From Blastobasis lacticolella (lineage: Eukaryota > Arthropoda > Insecta > Lepidoptera > Blastobasidae), in the NCBI GenBank assembly GCA_905147135.1, contig LR990043.1:7227057-7291056 (forward strand): 64,000 nt of DNA, given 5' to 3'. The number at the start of each line of letters is the position of its first letter. Within the stretch, counting starts at the first letter, position 1. Below the pieces are notes generated by a model. The model made no database searches and was not told the origin of the DNA. It saw nothing but the letters and a program-made list of their open reading frames with translations. Shown here piece by piece: positions 24,009 to 36,954 of this stretch. The translations under genes and the position numbers were made by a program.

Positions 24009-27000
24009 ATGGCTGTAATGATGGAGCTCGAGGAGACCGCATCAGATTCAAAGCTGCACAAGGACAGCTCAGCAAAAAATGAATTGCGGCCTCCGAGCGA
24101 TATCTCGCTCTCTAAATCCGAACATGGGCCAGGTGTGTCTTTACTCTCATAACTAGGTTTAGTGAAACAGAAAATATGTGATGAATAATATATGTGATAT
24201 TAGAATGTGAACACAAATCAAATATTTTAACGTAATTTAAACTGGGGAGTATCTACTGTGAAACTTTTAGTGTAACTTTTATACGTCTACAGATATCTAT
24301 TTATTCAGGTTGTTGGCCCCTACACGTTTTTAACATCAATTAGGTAACGTTGAATACCTAATTACTTCATAACTTATGTATATAATAAAACAGTAAAAAA
24401 AGTGTCTGTGGATTTTGATAGGGTTTTTACAGTTTGGTTGTTTGGGATCCAACTCAAAATCTAGGCCACGTTTCATCGAAATCGGTGGGGTGAACCAGAG
24501 ATACAGCTTGACCTCTCCATAGTACTACTAGCTCCATACATTTGGGAAGTCGTTTAAAATGGTCGGTCGAGATAAACTGCCCTAAAACGATTTCACGCGG
24601 AAGAAGTCGCGGGCAAAAGCTAATCTTAAATACGATTACCTAACTAGGAGACTAAAAGCCCGCACATGCACTCGTTAAATACATTTTAATCCAAATTATA
24701 GTTCTTCAAGAGTCGCCCTCGGTGGACCAATTGAGGCAGTTCCGGAGCTGGGTGACCAATGACAGATGGAATGAATTGAAGAAAATCGCCGAAACTGCGA
24801 TGAAGAGCAACAAAGTCTTCATGATAAAAGGGGGAGGGTTCCCGGCGATTCGGCGTGCGCTACTCCAACGGGGCTGGGTCGAGAAATATGAGGCTCACAG
24901 GGTATACAGTTATGCGTTATTCTCCAATTTATTTTAAAAAATGGACAATTCGATGTTGTAGTGGTTATCGTCATCATCGTCAACCTGTAACCGCTCACAA
25001 TTCAATAAAAGCACTAGAATTTGAACTTAAAATACCCATTAGTTCAGGCGCCTGTGGGATGCGAACCTACGTCGCCTGAAACGCGGGAAAGTAGGTCAAA
25101 AACTACTGAACGGATTTTCACCGCTTTTTTCATGAGGACGGTTGAGGTGCATAATTTAAGATTACTATATCCGTCGAAGCCGGGGCGGGTCGCTAGTGTT
25201 TCAAAAATATTTATACCATCTCTATATTTACCATATCATACCAATCTCTCAAAAATCTTAAAGTACATTTTGATCCAGTCTTTAATAAAATTTGGGTTAA
25301 ATTGATTTTCTAATTTTAGGCACGCCATCCAGGAATAGATCCAAAGAAAGCGACTGGTAAAGAGTTGTCCAAAGTAGAAAGGATGATACTTTATAAATTC
25401 ATGGAACACCACTCCGTGGACTTCTTGTGGACGACGAAGAGGGACCGATATGACTGGTTATTGAGCAACAGTGACGTTGTTATAAGCAGGTAAGTTCGTA
25501 CAATTTTGTAAAATTTTATAAAGTTCTGTCTTATCAATTTCTGGTAAAATGCGGATATTTGTATAGTGAAAAGCAATATATTTTAGATGGTTATTACTCT
25601 TGTGCACGTATCCTAAAAGGCGAACAAATCGTAGATTTTTTTCTTGAACGTATGTACAGTGAAATCATAAACATTTCATTATTAGCAGTTTCTGAATGGC
25701 GTAGATTAACTTGGAAAGCCCAATATGTATTTTCTTCAAAATATTTCATTGTATAATACACGTAAATATATTCGATTATATAATTTTTTCATGGTTTAAC
25801 CATTGGTTGTTAAGCTCTACGATATCAATAAATATTTAGGTAGGTTGATTTAGATTATTTAGAAAATATGACATGTTCTCCAAATATCCTCATCTACCCC
25901 TGTACTAGGTACCTAGGCCATAGTGATTTTAACAAAATGTGTTTTTAAAACGGAAGGTTGTAATTTAAACTTGTTTGTGGAAGGTTTTGCAGGTCGGTAT
26001 TCACAACCAAGGAGGGTTTGACCGCGTCCTTGACCCAGATGCACTGGCACACCACACCAGGGATATCCGTAATGAAATTTCCACGCTGCTACAATATCCA
26101 CAACGCTGACAGTCTCGAGGAATTCATCGACGATTTCAGAATTACAGCTTGCATCAGTTTATGTAAATGGCTCACAAATGCTGTAATAACTCAGGGAGAA
26201 ACGCTCCTAATAGCCCACCAGGGTAAAGTCCCGTACTCGGCAATAGAATTCGCAGTTAACAGGTTAAATGAGTACATCGCCTTCTGCACACACAAAGACA
26301 TCGACGATGTGGAAAACGATCTTGAACACGTTTGGGAACACGAGTGGGACCAATTCCTGACACACCATTACCTTTTGGTACATGAAAAGGCCAAATTTTA
26401 TGAAGACAAAAATTATAGTATAAGGTAAGTTGTGACATGGTAACCAGTAGGCAAACAGGTCAGCGGGCCATCTGATGGAAAGTGGTCACCGCCGCCAAGG
26501 ACGTCAGCAACACCAGAGGCGTCCCCAGTGCTAGTAATAATTATCGTATCCAGTGCTTTGCCACCCTCGAGTATTAAATCTTAGTAAGTCACAAATATTG
26601 CTATTGTCTATTAACAATTGCCTAACCTAAATACATCAGTGTTTGTTGATTGGTCCGTAACATCAGTAACCGATATTTAAATTCATTGATATTATGCAAA
26701 TGTAGCTCATACAATTTGATAAATAGTCCTCATTATAAACATTACGGGAGATTTGGGAGGATTTCGACTTGTTAGAGAGTAAATTTTTGTCGTAAAAAGA
26801 CTTACAACATTGATTGCAATTCATGACAGTCAACGAAGTTCGGGAAGTAATGAAGTGTTTTATTGCTTCTTATATAATACCTAAGCAAAACTCAATGCAA
26901 TTTCCCTTAGGCCCTAGACAAAGTGTATAACTTCGTGAAATTACTTACTGGATGTCACGCCTCGTAGCACTGAGCTACGCCACAGGCTACGCAGAGCTAC

Positions 27001-30000
27001 GCGACGCAGTATATTTAAAATCTGAATTATCTTTATTAAGTAACTGGTTTATTTTTATGACGGTCCCTTTTTTCATATCGACGTATTGTTTACCATTATG
27101 TAACAGATTTTTTTTAGATTTTAGGTCGTACTTTTTGGACCTCAGGCCTTCAGAATAATTTGTGGAATTACTCTTGTCGCGATGTAATTCTTTTACCGAT
27201 ATAGTGGCGTTTGCGACACTCTGTAAATTTATTTGTAGTGTAAACAGGCGCGGATCCAGGATTTGGTTGAGGGGGAGGCAAAAGTCAAAATTAATTAGGT
27301 ATTCTCTACTCAATCAGCGAGCGCTTTGGGTAAAATAAAATTGCCCTTTTCAGTGGGGTGAACAATAAATGAATGAGCGAGCGGAGCGAGCTTGTAAATT
27401 TTATGTTTTAAAACCTGGAGGAGAACAACGAATGTGTGAGCGAGCGGAGCTAGCTCGAAATATTTGACATTTTGGGTCTTTAAAGCTGCGGTGATCAATG
27501 AATGAGCGACCGGAGCGAGCTCGAAATTTTATTACGTTTGAGGTCTTAAAAGTTGGAATGAATTGAATGAATGAGCGAGCGGAGTGAGCTTGTAATTTGT
27601 GATATTTTGGGTTATAAAAGCTTAAGGTGATCATGAAATTAATGAGCGAGCGAAGCGAGCTCGCTATTTTAGACATTTTTGGTCTTTACAGCAATGGGTG
27701 ATCCGCACAATAGTAATCATCAATAATAATTAAGTAAATCAATGCATGAGTAACCGCAATGACCTAGATGAATGATAAGAAAAGTATCTGAAACCTAGGA
27801 ATGAGCCAGCAAAGCGACCTCGAAATTTTTGATATTTTAGGTCTACATTTTATATATTTTGGGATTTAACAGCAATGGGTGATATTTACAAAAGTAACTA
27901 AGGGAAATTAATGAATGAGCTACCGCAACGACCATGGTGAAAGGTAAGAAAAGTAACTATTTTATTTATGTTTATTCTATAGTATCAATATGATATTTAT
28001 AAATTCATTTCATTGCTTAGATAGTAGGGGTATTTATTTGATGTAGGTATTGCTTGCTTAACGGTGCAGTGTCGGTGGGATATTACGGGGCCCACTGAAA
28101 ACCAGCGTTGTGGTTCGCGGCAAGCGGCCATAACATTATGCTGAGGGTCCATTTACGCTGGATGGCCACAAAAAATGCCACTGTGAACCCTATAATTGTC
28201 TCCATGTTTTATAAACCGTTATTTTTTTTGTGTTAAATGTAAATTATTATGTCGTGGCGTCCTTTGTAATAAATGTTTTCTTTCTTTTTTTTCTGACTGA
28301 AACCTATAAATGAGCGAGCGAAGCGAGCTTTTTAATTTTAGTTTTAAAAGCTGGGGTGAGCAATAAATGAATGAGCGAGCGGAGCGAGCTCAAAATTTTA
28401 GACATTTTGGTTTAGCTGCTATGATGATGTGTGATGCTGATAGTAATAAAAGACAATAAAATAAATTAAAATTATTGAATGAGCAATCGAAGCGCGCACG
28501 AAACTTTTAACATTATGGTTCTTAAAAGCTGGGGTGATTGTTAAAATAAATATTTGAGCGAGCATAACGAGCTCGGAATTTTAGGTTTTGAAAGATTGGT
28601 GAATGGTATGGCAAAATTGAAGGCAATGAATGAGCGAGCGACGCGAGCTAGAAATTTTTGACATTTCTGTTCTAAAGAGTTGGAGTGATTGATAAAATCA
28701 ATATAAGAATTGAGCGAGCGCCGCGAGCTTCGAATTTTTAGCCTGTTTGCTCATAAAACCGTGGGCGATTGTGAGTCAGAGTCGGGGCTGAGGGAGGGCC
28801 TATTGCACCCTGGATCTACTGGATCCGCGCCTGAGTGTAAATGTATTGACCCGCAATCATCATGAGATCACATAAAAGAAGTGCATCCAGGCGTCCTTAC
28901 GTATTGTGCATGTTTACTGTTCATAATATTTTAAATAGATTTTACAGAAGATAAGTTTATAAATAAGTAGTTATAATCCAATAAGATCTTTACAAATATA
29001 AATATTTTCTAGACAACTTGAAAGACGAGCTGCCAAAGTGCTTGCCACAATAGCGAAATATTGGCCCCAAATAGACATCGATGGCGTATTGAATATATGG
29101 ATTGTCAAGCCTGGCAACAAGTGTCGAGGACGCGGCATACATCTGATGAACAATATAAAAGACATCATTGGACTAATCAATATTCCTACTCAGAAAACTA
29201 GATATGTAGTGCAGAAATATATCGGTAACATTATTTAATTTTTCTCCTCTATGTATACGAATGACAATAATAAAAAAGTTAAGGATCATTCATTTCCAAG
29301 GTTTCCGGGTTTCCTACCGCGTACCTTTATTTACGAGTAGCCCGATATTTTGACGCAGTTGCATGCGTCCCGTGACAATGGCGCATGCAACTGCATCGAA
29401 ATATCGGACTACTCTAGGAACTCTAACTACGTTAGGAAACCCGGAACATACCTTTCAAATGTGTGATACTAACCGCAATAGTTTAAAACATTATGTTAAA
29501 ATATTATTCTAACTGTCTAATATTCAGATATTTTCTTTTTGCAGAGAATCCTCTAGTTGTTTACGAGACGAAATTCGACATAAGACAATGGTTTTTGGTA
29601 ACAAATTGCCAACCTCTCACCATTTGGGTTTACAAGTAAGTTGCTGGTGGTCTACTACCAGACATTCCGATTTGGCTGGCGCCGACCAACCGTCGGTTGC
29701 AGTTTATACCTTTAATATATAATTTCCATCCATTGGCTGCGGTATCTGCTTACTACCGTAAGCTAGTTAGCCATCTTAGTGGTATAAAAAAATAATTAAT
29801 TAATTATCTAATAATGTGAATTGGACATCGTCGTTACCTGGGATGACATGACGCATTCAAGCATGACTATTTTTTCAGGGACAGTTACTTGCGATTTAGC
29901 TCCCAAATATTTAATTTGTCAAATTATCACGAGTCAGTACATCTAACGAACAACGCGGTCCAGTCAAGATACAAAAACAGTATCAATAGAGACAAGGCAT

Positions 30001-31690
30001 TGCCGGATGAAAACATGTGGGATTGTCACACTTTCAAAGCATATCTAAAGTAAGTCCCTCACTATTTTTCTAATAATTCAAATAGATTCTGTGAAAGTAT
30101 AATATTTTATTCTAATTTGAAGACAGATTGGGAAGTATGAAATGTGGGATGAGAAAATATACCCTGGGATCAAGCAATGTCTCATAGGAGCTATGTTGGC
30201 GTGCCAAGACGCTATGGATAAAAGGCAAAATAGCTTTGAGTTGTACGGTGCTGATTTTATGGTCACTGATGATTTTACGCCGTACCTCATTGAAATTAAC
30301 TCCAGTCCTGACCTGGGACATACGACATCAGTAACAGCGAGGTTATGTCCACAGTGTTTGGAAGACGTTGTAAAAGGTTAGACTATTTTAAGTATATAGA
30401 TTATTTAAGTAAGACCATTAGATAACTTAGAATTCACAAAAGGTGACTTTTCAACATGTATATGATAGACAAGCGACTCGTAACGTATTCCCACGGGAAC
30501 TATATATGTCTAGGATATAAATAAAACACACCGAAAATTTCATAAAAATCCGTTCAGTAGTGTATGCGTGAAAAAGTAACAAATATACATTCATCTAAAT
30601 AACTTACCTCTCTTCTAGTACAGGAATGTATAGTAATCTTTGGAATAACTCATTTTAGTCAAAGTGCTTAAGTTAGCGCTCACAATTTAATTTTTTATTG
30701 TTCCCAGTTGTTCTGGATCGCCGCCAAAATAGCGAAGCCGACACAGGTACATTTGAATTAGCGTACAAACAAGTAATACCTAAGGCTCCAGCATATCTCG
30801 GTTTATCGTTATGTGTGAACGGCAAAAGGCTATTCAAGAAGATGAGGGAACGTAAACATGAGCCACGAAGTATTACTCCTACAGCCGTACGCGTGCCTTC
30901 TGGAGACGCTCTCCGGGACCTAGACCACACTGTACCACCTGAGTACAGCGGGCCAATAATCACAGACTTCCTTTCGTGGCTCAATCCTTACGATTCAGTC
31001 CCGACCAATAAGGATGGAATTGTTTTGGGGCCCAAGGATTCACTTTCGGTACGCCAAGCAATTACCGTTGTCAAATCAGGTCTCACACTGAAGAGTGCTT
31101 CAAAAAAACGTAAAACATCCGCGCTCTCTTTTAGGACTCAGCGAGGAAGACGAGAAAAAAGTACAGATTGTAAAAGACGCATAGTACCCCATTCTTGCTG
31201 CCAGCCAGATGAAGGGATATCTAACACATTGGTGGGAAAATATCGGACAGAATCGGCGAGAAAAGCGGATAAACTCAAGATTGACAGGTCGGTCGGTAAC
31301 AAGCGTTGTTATATAGATCCAGCAGAATGGGAGCGAGGGACCGCTAGTATACTCCGCCCCACTCTATCGGTCCAGAATAAAGTAATTAACAGACCTGATA
31401 TAAATCTGCGACAAACTAAATCTAGTGTCATTAGTACGCAACATAAACCTTTATTACACGCTCATAGTTCTCGTGATTTCGTAACGGATACAGAATCTTT
31501 GAAAAAGTTAAGAGCAATAGGCCATAATATTTGTAAATTACAAAATGAGAATAAATGTAAACAGAAAGCGATTTCTTTTTCCAAAAGTTGTACATCTATA
31601 TACGCGCCATTTCATGTAGTAGTCACTCCATTGAACGACGAACCTCGGCCAAAGCTAACACCTAAAAAAAAGTTACTATCTGATGTTTAA
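24009..31690 (+). CDS. TTLL3: Tubulin monoglycylase-like, TTLL3 family (upstream paralogue)
   Basis: Nine exons join in phase to give 878 aa: 24009-24132, 24702-24901, 25320-25489, 25993-26424, 29013-29224, 29545-29635, 29879-30049, 30123-30376, 30708-31690. TTLL3-type enzymes add glycine to tubulin side chains in cilia and sperm axonemes. The N-terminal part has the family's [19 protein letters not shown] block and a [16 protein letters not shown] block. The TTL catalytic core follows: [13 protein letters not shown] (K341), [17 protein letters not shown], and [10 protein letters not shown] with metal-binding E524 and N526. The last exon continues the core briefly ([11 protein letters not shown]), then a long basic, probably disordered tail to residue 878. 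The start ATG is the first in the open frame; an upstream exon is possible. AATAAA follows the stop at 31716. Intron 4 carries a transposon. The sequence does not say whether it is a glycylase or a related ligase; that is inferred from the family. Confidence 0.9.
24390..24620 (+). repeat. Interspersed repeat in TTLL3 intron 1
   Basis: Contains CGTTTCATCGAAATCGG, then AGATACAGCTTGACCTC, a CTCCATACATTTGG block and GAAGTCGCGGGCAAAAGC near its end. These are the parts of the dispersed family with GCTTTTGCCCGCGACTTC-type ends, also at 35713-36420. Non-coding, within the intron. Confidence 0.55.
26450..26570 (-). repeat. GGCGGCGGTGACC-type repeat in TTLL3 intron 4
   Basis: Reverse-complement copy of the 12890-13020 family: GGCAAACAGGTCAGCGGGCC, GGAAAGTGGTCACCGCCGCC and a trailing GTCAGCAACACCAGAGGC. 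Sits just after the donor of exon 4. Confidence 0.6.
27237..28841. mobile_element. 1.59-kb hAT-like element with internal repeat array
   Basis: The element proper is 27245-28833. Both ends begin CAGGCGCGGATCCAG, as 15-bp perfect terminal inverted repeats, and it is flanked by the 8-bp direct repeat AGTGTAAA (27237-27244 and 28834-28841). Eight-base duplications and CAG-starting ends fit the hAT superfamily. No transposase frame is present, so it is non-autonomous. The interior is an array of about 14 degenerate units, 60-110 bp each, built on ATGAGCGAGCGGAGCGAGC followed by AT-rich spacer with GACATTTTGGGTCTTT-type words. It lies in intron 4 of the upstream TTLL3 gene. Confidence 0.8.
29303..29446. 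mobile_element. 144-bp foldback element in TTLL3 intron 5
   Basis: The ends are TTCCGGGTTTCCTA and TTAGGAAACCCGGAA. An inner pair, GTAGCCCGATATTTTGACGC and GCATCGAAATATCGGACTAC, with GCATGC on each side of the loop, makes almost the whole element self-complementary. Non-coding. Confidence 0.7.
30475..30600 (+). repeat. Repeat fragment in TTLL3 intron 8
   Basis: CACACCGAAAATTTCATAAA then AATCCGTTCAGTAGTGTATG and GTGAAAAAGTAACAAATATA: the AATCCGTTCAGTAG block of the dispersed family also seen at 35920-35975 and 51040-51100. Confidence 0.55.
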
Positions 31691-32481
31691 ACTTTTGTAT
31701 TAGTAATGCGTTATTAATAAAACAATTTCAAAAAGGATTTTATCAAAACCATAGGTACAAAGTTTACACTCTACTTTTGTTATCAACCATTAGTCTTATC
31801 TTCATTAAAAAGCATGTTGAATTGGTATAGTTGTATAGTGTATATTTAAAAAGAAAGCTGTAATATAATTAATAATATGTAAAATACGTGCATAGTATTT
31901 TTGTCCAAAATTATTGTTGTACCTTCAAATTCTAATGCTCCATTTTATTATAATAAAAATGTTATTTACTTCCAGTTGATTCAGTATCTACCATACCTAC
32001 CTGGCCTGGTCCTGTCCACGTCCTGCCCAAAATCCTTCTTTTTAGGATGGTGTCGACCTAACCTTTTGAGACTACGCCTTGGAGAATTATAGAAAAGTAT
32101 TGGCTGATTGTATTGCTATTAAAAAATAAGTAAACAGTATGTCATTCAGTTAGACATCAAATTGTCTTTAATTGTCACAAGTCAAAAATACGAAACTAAC
32201 AACTGGTAACAAATTTACTTTATATACGAAAGAAAAATCATGTGATAAAACTTTTGAATTTATTTTTAATACTGGTCCATAAATAATTAATTATGAAGAG
32301 GTAGGCGTGCAAGTTCCTGTACCGAAGTTACCAACAAAATGGTAAGTTTTAATGGGGTGTAAGCTAAGACTTTGTTTTGGAACGTAGTGAAGAATCATCG
32401 GCTTGTGCGCTATATTTTTTGTTATAGGTATTTTTTCCATGATTTTGAACAACTGAACACTTGCTAGTGCTATTACTTACG
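31691..32481. promoter_or_regulatory. Intergenic spacer between the two TTLL3 genes
   Basis: About 790 bases holding the first gene's AATAAA signal (31716-31721) and presumably the second gene's promoter. No exon recognised. The spacer is short enough for the second gene to have arisen by simple tandem duplication. Confidence 0.5.
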
Positions 32482-35400
32482 ATGCCCATTAAAAGAAAAA
32501 ATGTGGTCAATAACAACAAGGTAAAATTAGTTTTTTCGTTTTATATCCACAATTTTCCATTTTTACAATCAAGATGGTTATGCAACTATATTTTGTAGAA
32601 TAACTAACTAAACTTTGTAGAATGTTTTAGATAACTGTTAAAGAACGTTCTATCTCTACAGAGAAAAAATACCTTTGTATCAACACCTGGCCGTAGTAAG
32701 GATAGCTCTAACCCAGATTATAATTTCGGAGCCAGTGTTTCAAACCATAAAGAAAATCGAAGAAAAACCGTAGGTACCCTGACTTTACAACATTATCAAA
32801 ATTATGATTTTTAAAGATATCCAATCCAAAACATATAACTTACTATTGTTATCATTATTTATTATGTAAATGCCTCATTTATTCATAACCTATACTTTTA
32901 CAGAAGTCCCAAGATACAGATGAAGGTGGAGTAAGGAGAATTTTTTCCCCTTTCACAAAAATCCGTAACGATAAAATTTTTGAAGGAATTACATATAATT
33001 GCGACAGTCCTCCTTCGGGGCTCAACCGTAAAGAAAAATGCTACATAATAACGAGTTGTCAAACAAAATTCGCTCGCTATCACAGTGCGAAGCAGCGTGC
33101 TGCTGAAGCTAAAAAGTACAATAAAATATTTACGGTATATGGTAATTACCACCCAATACGAAAAGCACTACTCGAAAGAGGCTGGATAGAAAGGATAACA
33201 GAAAGTAAAATGAATTTATCTAAAATTAGAAAATACGCTGATCCAGATTCTGAATCTTTTCATAACGAACTTGAAAGATTATTACTTTCCAGTTTCGTTG
33301 AAAGATGCATCCCCGGTTTTGTTTGGTATGCAAATGAAGATCCACATTTTCTCGGTAATAGTACAGATCTAGATATCTCAAAGGATACAATAATTAATAA
33401 ACTAAAATTAGATGCAGTGTGGACCTCGAAACAAGGTTTGTGTACAACTACAAAACAAAACTATTGGCATTATATCGAAGACGTATCCGAAATCAACATC
33501 CCGCGTACCTACAGCAGTTTCGATGCCGGTGAGGTGGAAGATTTCACTGCAGATTATAAAATTACTGCGTGTACAAGTTTATTGAAATGGATTATATCCA
33601 TGGTGGCAAATGAAAGACCTGTGTTTGTAAAAACAGGAACTATATCAATGAATGTCGTAGTCTTTGCGTTAAATCGTTGCAAGGAATACTTGTTTACAAA
33701 GCAAAATAGGGACATTGATACACCTGTTAAGGACATTAGCTCTGGTCAGTGGAATTCTTTCGTCAGCAAATATTATAGTATAATTGCCAAAATACATGTT
33801 TTCCAAGAAGATAAAGAAAATAAACTGCCTCTTTATCTAATTTATGCGAAATTTCTACTTCAAGAGATGCACCGTTACAGGCCTCAATTAAGTTGTGAAG
33901 GATGTCATAATATTTGGATAATTAAACCTGCTCACTGTTCAAGAGGTAGAGGCATTCGCATGGCATCCAAGTTAGGTGTTATCAAAAGTATGATAAGCAA
34001 AGCCAATGTGAAATATGTCATACAAAAGTATATAGGTAAGTTTTAAAATGCTAGACTTCGATTACCAAGTCATCCTCCGATATAATTTATGATTGTTTAT
34101 TCATTTCCAGAGGAACCACTTCTAGTACACGATACGAAGTTCGACATAAGACAATATTATTTGGTTACAAGTACATACCCATTGGTGATATGGATGTACA
34201 AAGACTGTTACTTAAAGTTCAGTTCACAAAAGTATAATTTGAAAAATTTTCACGAATCTATACACCTAACAAATAATGCAGTGCAGAAAAAATATAATAA
34301 TTGTACGGGACGCCACACCGAGCTTCCACAAAATAATATGTGGCAACTGAGTACATACAAGGAGTATTTAAATAGAATAGGAAGAGAAAATGTCTGGGAA
34401 AATATAATATATACGGGAATGAAAAAGAATATTATTGGCATAATGTTGGGATGCCAGGATTCCTTATCATTTTCAAAAAATTGTTTTGAATTGTACGGTT
34501 GTGATTTCATTTTGGATAAAGAATACAAACCGTGGCTGATAGAAATAAATTCTAATCCCGATCTTCATAATACTACAACCGTAACCGAAAAGATATGTCC
34601 AACAGTTTTGACAGACATTATTAAAGGTAAATATAACCTTCGAAACTATTGTTTGCATTTGTGTTTTCAAGTACATAATACTTAGTTTTTTTTTGTTTTT
34701 GTTTCTTTCTTAATGTTGTTATTTGTTTATCGTAGTTGTAATTGACCGTGCCGCTGACCCAAGAGCACTAACAGGCAATTTTCACTGCATTTATCGGCAA
34801 CCTTTGACAATACCACATTATGGAGGAGCTTCAGAATTAATAGTAAAAGGAACCGCACTCCCTCTCCAGTATTTCTATCGAGGCAATGTTGAATTGAAGG
34901 AATATTATGACAATGGTTCTAACATCGATACTGAGCTCGATATCAAAGCCATATTGGAGAAATTGAAAAATAAATACAACGCTGATTCAATAATGAAGCA
35001 ACCAGAAGATGACTCTTGCGCTGATAAAACAGTACAAGAAACTGGCATGCACGGCACTTGGTCAGAATATGAATTAAATTTGGCAGCTACAGTCATCAAT
35101 GCAGAATTGGACAATTTAATCGATAGAATTACAGTAGGTTCTGACGATACATCAAAATCGACGCCTCAGCAATTAGACTTATTGGTACGTTCCACGCAAT
35201 TGATTACTGATATGACGACGACGAATAATCAAGTCACAGAATCACAGAAGGAGTTGAAATTGAAATTGAGTCAAGCCATACAAATTAATGAATTGTTTAA
35301 TAATAATGATCACAAGAAAACGTCGTATACTTTCAGTGATGCACAAAAACAGCCAAGTTCAAAGAAAAATAACGTTAATTCTACAGCTAAAGATACTAGC

Positions 35401-35493
35401 CAAAGTATTTCTACCACCGCGGAAAGAATCATAACGTTCCTTAATGAGAAAGAAATAGAGTATAAAAAGGATTACGCTCGATTAGGCTGGTGA
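32482..35493 (+). CDS. TTLL3: Tubulin monoglycylase-like, TTLL3 family (downstream paralogue)
   Basis: Five exons join in phase to give 850 aa: 32482-32520, 32662-32769, 32904-34035, 34111-34626, 34736-35493. After a basic, low-complexity N-terminus come the family blocks IFTVYGNYHPIRKALLERGW, DAVWTSKQGLC, IIKPAHCSRGRGI (K390 after IWI), FDIRQYYLVT, FELYGCDF, and LIEINSNPDL with metal-binding E571 and N573. The C-terminal exon starts VVIDRAADPRALTGNFHCIY and ends in a mostly hydrophilic tail. All catalytic residues I can judge are present, so it should be active. It aligns end to end with the upstream gene but is clearly diverged. Both of its core introns match intron positions and phases of that gene, while several introns of the other gene are absent here. 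AATAAA lies at 35673. A non-coding upstream exon is possible. Confidence 0.88.
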
Positions 35494-35712
35494 CTTCGAG
35501 ATCTAATTCTATAAAAATATTAATATGTTGGTAATATTCGGTAGCTTAACGTAGCTATCTATTCACGTAAAGTTGCTTTTGGGATGTACCCACCGTAAAA
35601 GTAATAGTGTTGGATGTTTGGTGTAGTAAATCAAATTTCATCAATGTTTAACCAGTTATTATTGACCTCGATAATAAATCATGGTGATCGGCTAATGACT
35701 GCTTTTATTTAG

Positions 35713-36430
35713 GTACTAGCTTTTGCCCGCGACTTCATCCGCGTGGAAATAGCTTTTTATGACAGTTTAGCTTTTGCCCGAGTTACCATTTTAAATGACC
35801 TCCGTATTGTATGAATGCTAGTGCTACAGGGAGGTCAAGTTGTAGGTATCTCTGGTTCTATCTACCCGAATTCGATGAAACATTACTTAGATTGTACCCT
35901 GGATTTCAAGCTGTCAAACTATCAAAATCCGTTTAGTGGTTTTTGCGTGATGCGCGATAGACAGACAAACATTTTTGATCATAGTTGCAGCCCACAGTCA
36001 TATCATGAAAATTTTACTGAAATATCTTCAATGTACGGGCACGGCTGTTTTACAGTTATATTATAGTACTAGCTTTTGCCTGTGTGGAGATCGTTTTTAT
36101 TGCAGTTTATCTTTTTCCAGCGCGTTCATTTTCAATGACCTCCGTATTGAATGGATGCCAGTACTAAAGAGAGGTCAAGCTGTAGTGAGTGGCCTAGCTT
36201 TAAAGTTGGACCCCAAACTACCAAACTGAAAACCCCATCAAAATCTGTTAGGTGCCATTGCCTTATTTCTTATAGTTTAGCTGGTCTATTATGGTTCCAC
36301 ATCAGGTGTTCCAGTTTCCAAAATCAATTACCCGTACCCAGACTTAATAGCTAGACAGCAAAAAAGTTTCATTCAATTCCGTCCAGTAGTTCCGGAAATT
36401 ATAGCGTCTATAAACGACAGCCAACACTTA
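35713..36430 (+). repeat. Two direct, diverged copies of a GCTTTTGCCCGCGACTTC repeat
   Basis: Copy 1 (about 35713-36065) and copy 2 (about 36066-36430) share, in order, ACTAGCTTTTGCC, ATGACCTCCGTATTG and a GAGGTCAAG block followed by CTGTAG or TTGTAG. Copy 1 also carries AATCCGTTTAGTGG and a GACAGACAAACA end. These are typical parts of a dispersed lepidopteran element; open frames across them are not genes. Confidence 0.6.
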
Positions 36431-36679
36431 AAACAATTCTTACTTTCTATTACTTTTTCTTCATCCCCCGATTTTTTTTTTAATATATTCAATGTACAGA
36501 TACACTTTTTTACTGATTTATTATATGTACCGATAGATAATCATTTCATTTTATTAAAATACTAGCGAACTGCCTTGGCTTGGCACGGGTTTTCTCGGCT
36601 TTTCTTTACTATAACATGAATGGATTATATATGCAATACGTTACTACAATAAATAATAATAATAAAGTTCAATACGTAT

Positions 36680-36950
36680 CATCATCACAGCCCGTAACAG
36701 TCCACTGCTGGACTTAGGGTCTCCGCCACGAAATGGGAGGTTATTGCCATAATCTCCACGCTTGGCAAGCGGGTTGGAGATCGCAGTGCTTAAAAATAAC
36801 AATGGAAAATGCTGCTGCCCATTTTCCAGACTACGGAGACTCTGGATCTTTTGCCTCGAAAACATTAGTCGCCTTGTAGGACACCCATGAGTGTAAGGGG
36901 TTGGTGCTATTCTACTCTGCCGGACACCACACGGCCAATACGTATACTGT
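36680..36950. mobile_element. LINE-type repeat fragment
   Basis: Contains CATCATCACAGCCCGTAACA, TCCACTGCTGGACTTAGGG, GAAATGGGAGG and CTCCACGCTTGGCAAGCGGG. This is the layout of the very common lepidopteran repeat usually attached to RTE-like LINEs. No intact frame. Confidence 0.55.
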
Positions 36951-36954
36951 CAAA

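Noticed and set aside
27245..28833. CRISPR-like or simple satellite array
   Set aside because: Repeats are regular only in their core, spacers are themselves repetitive, and the array is bounded by terminal inverted repeats with a target duplication. It is inside a transposable element in a eukaryotic intron.
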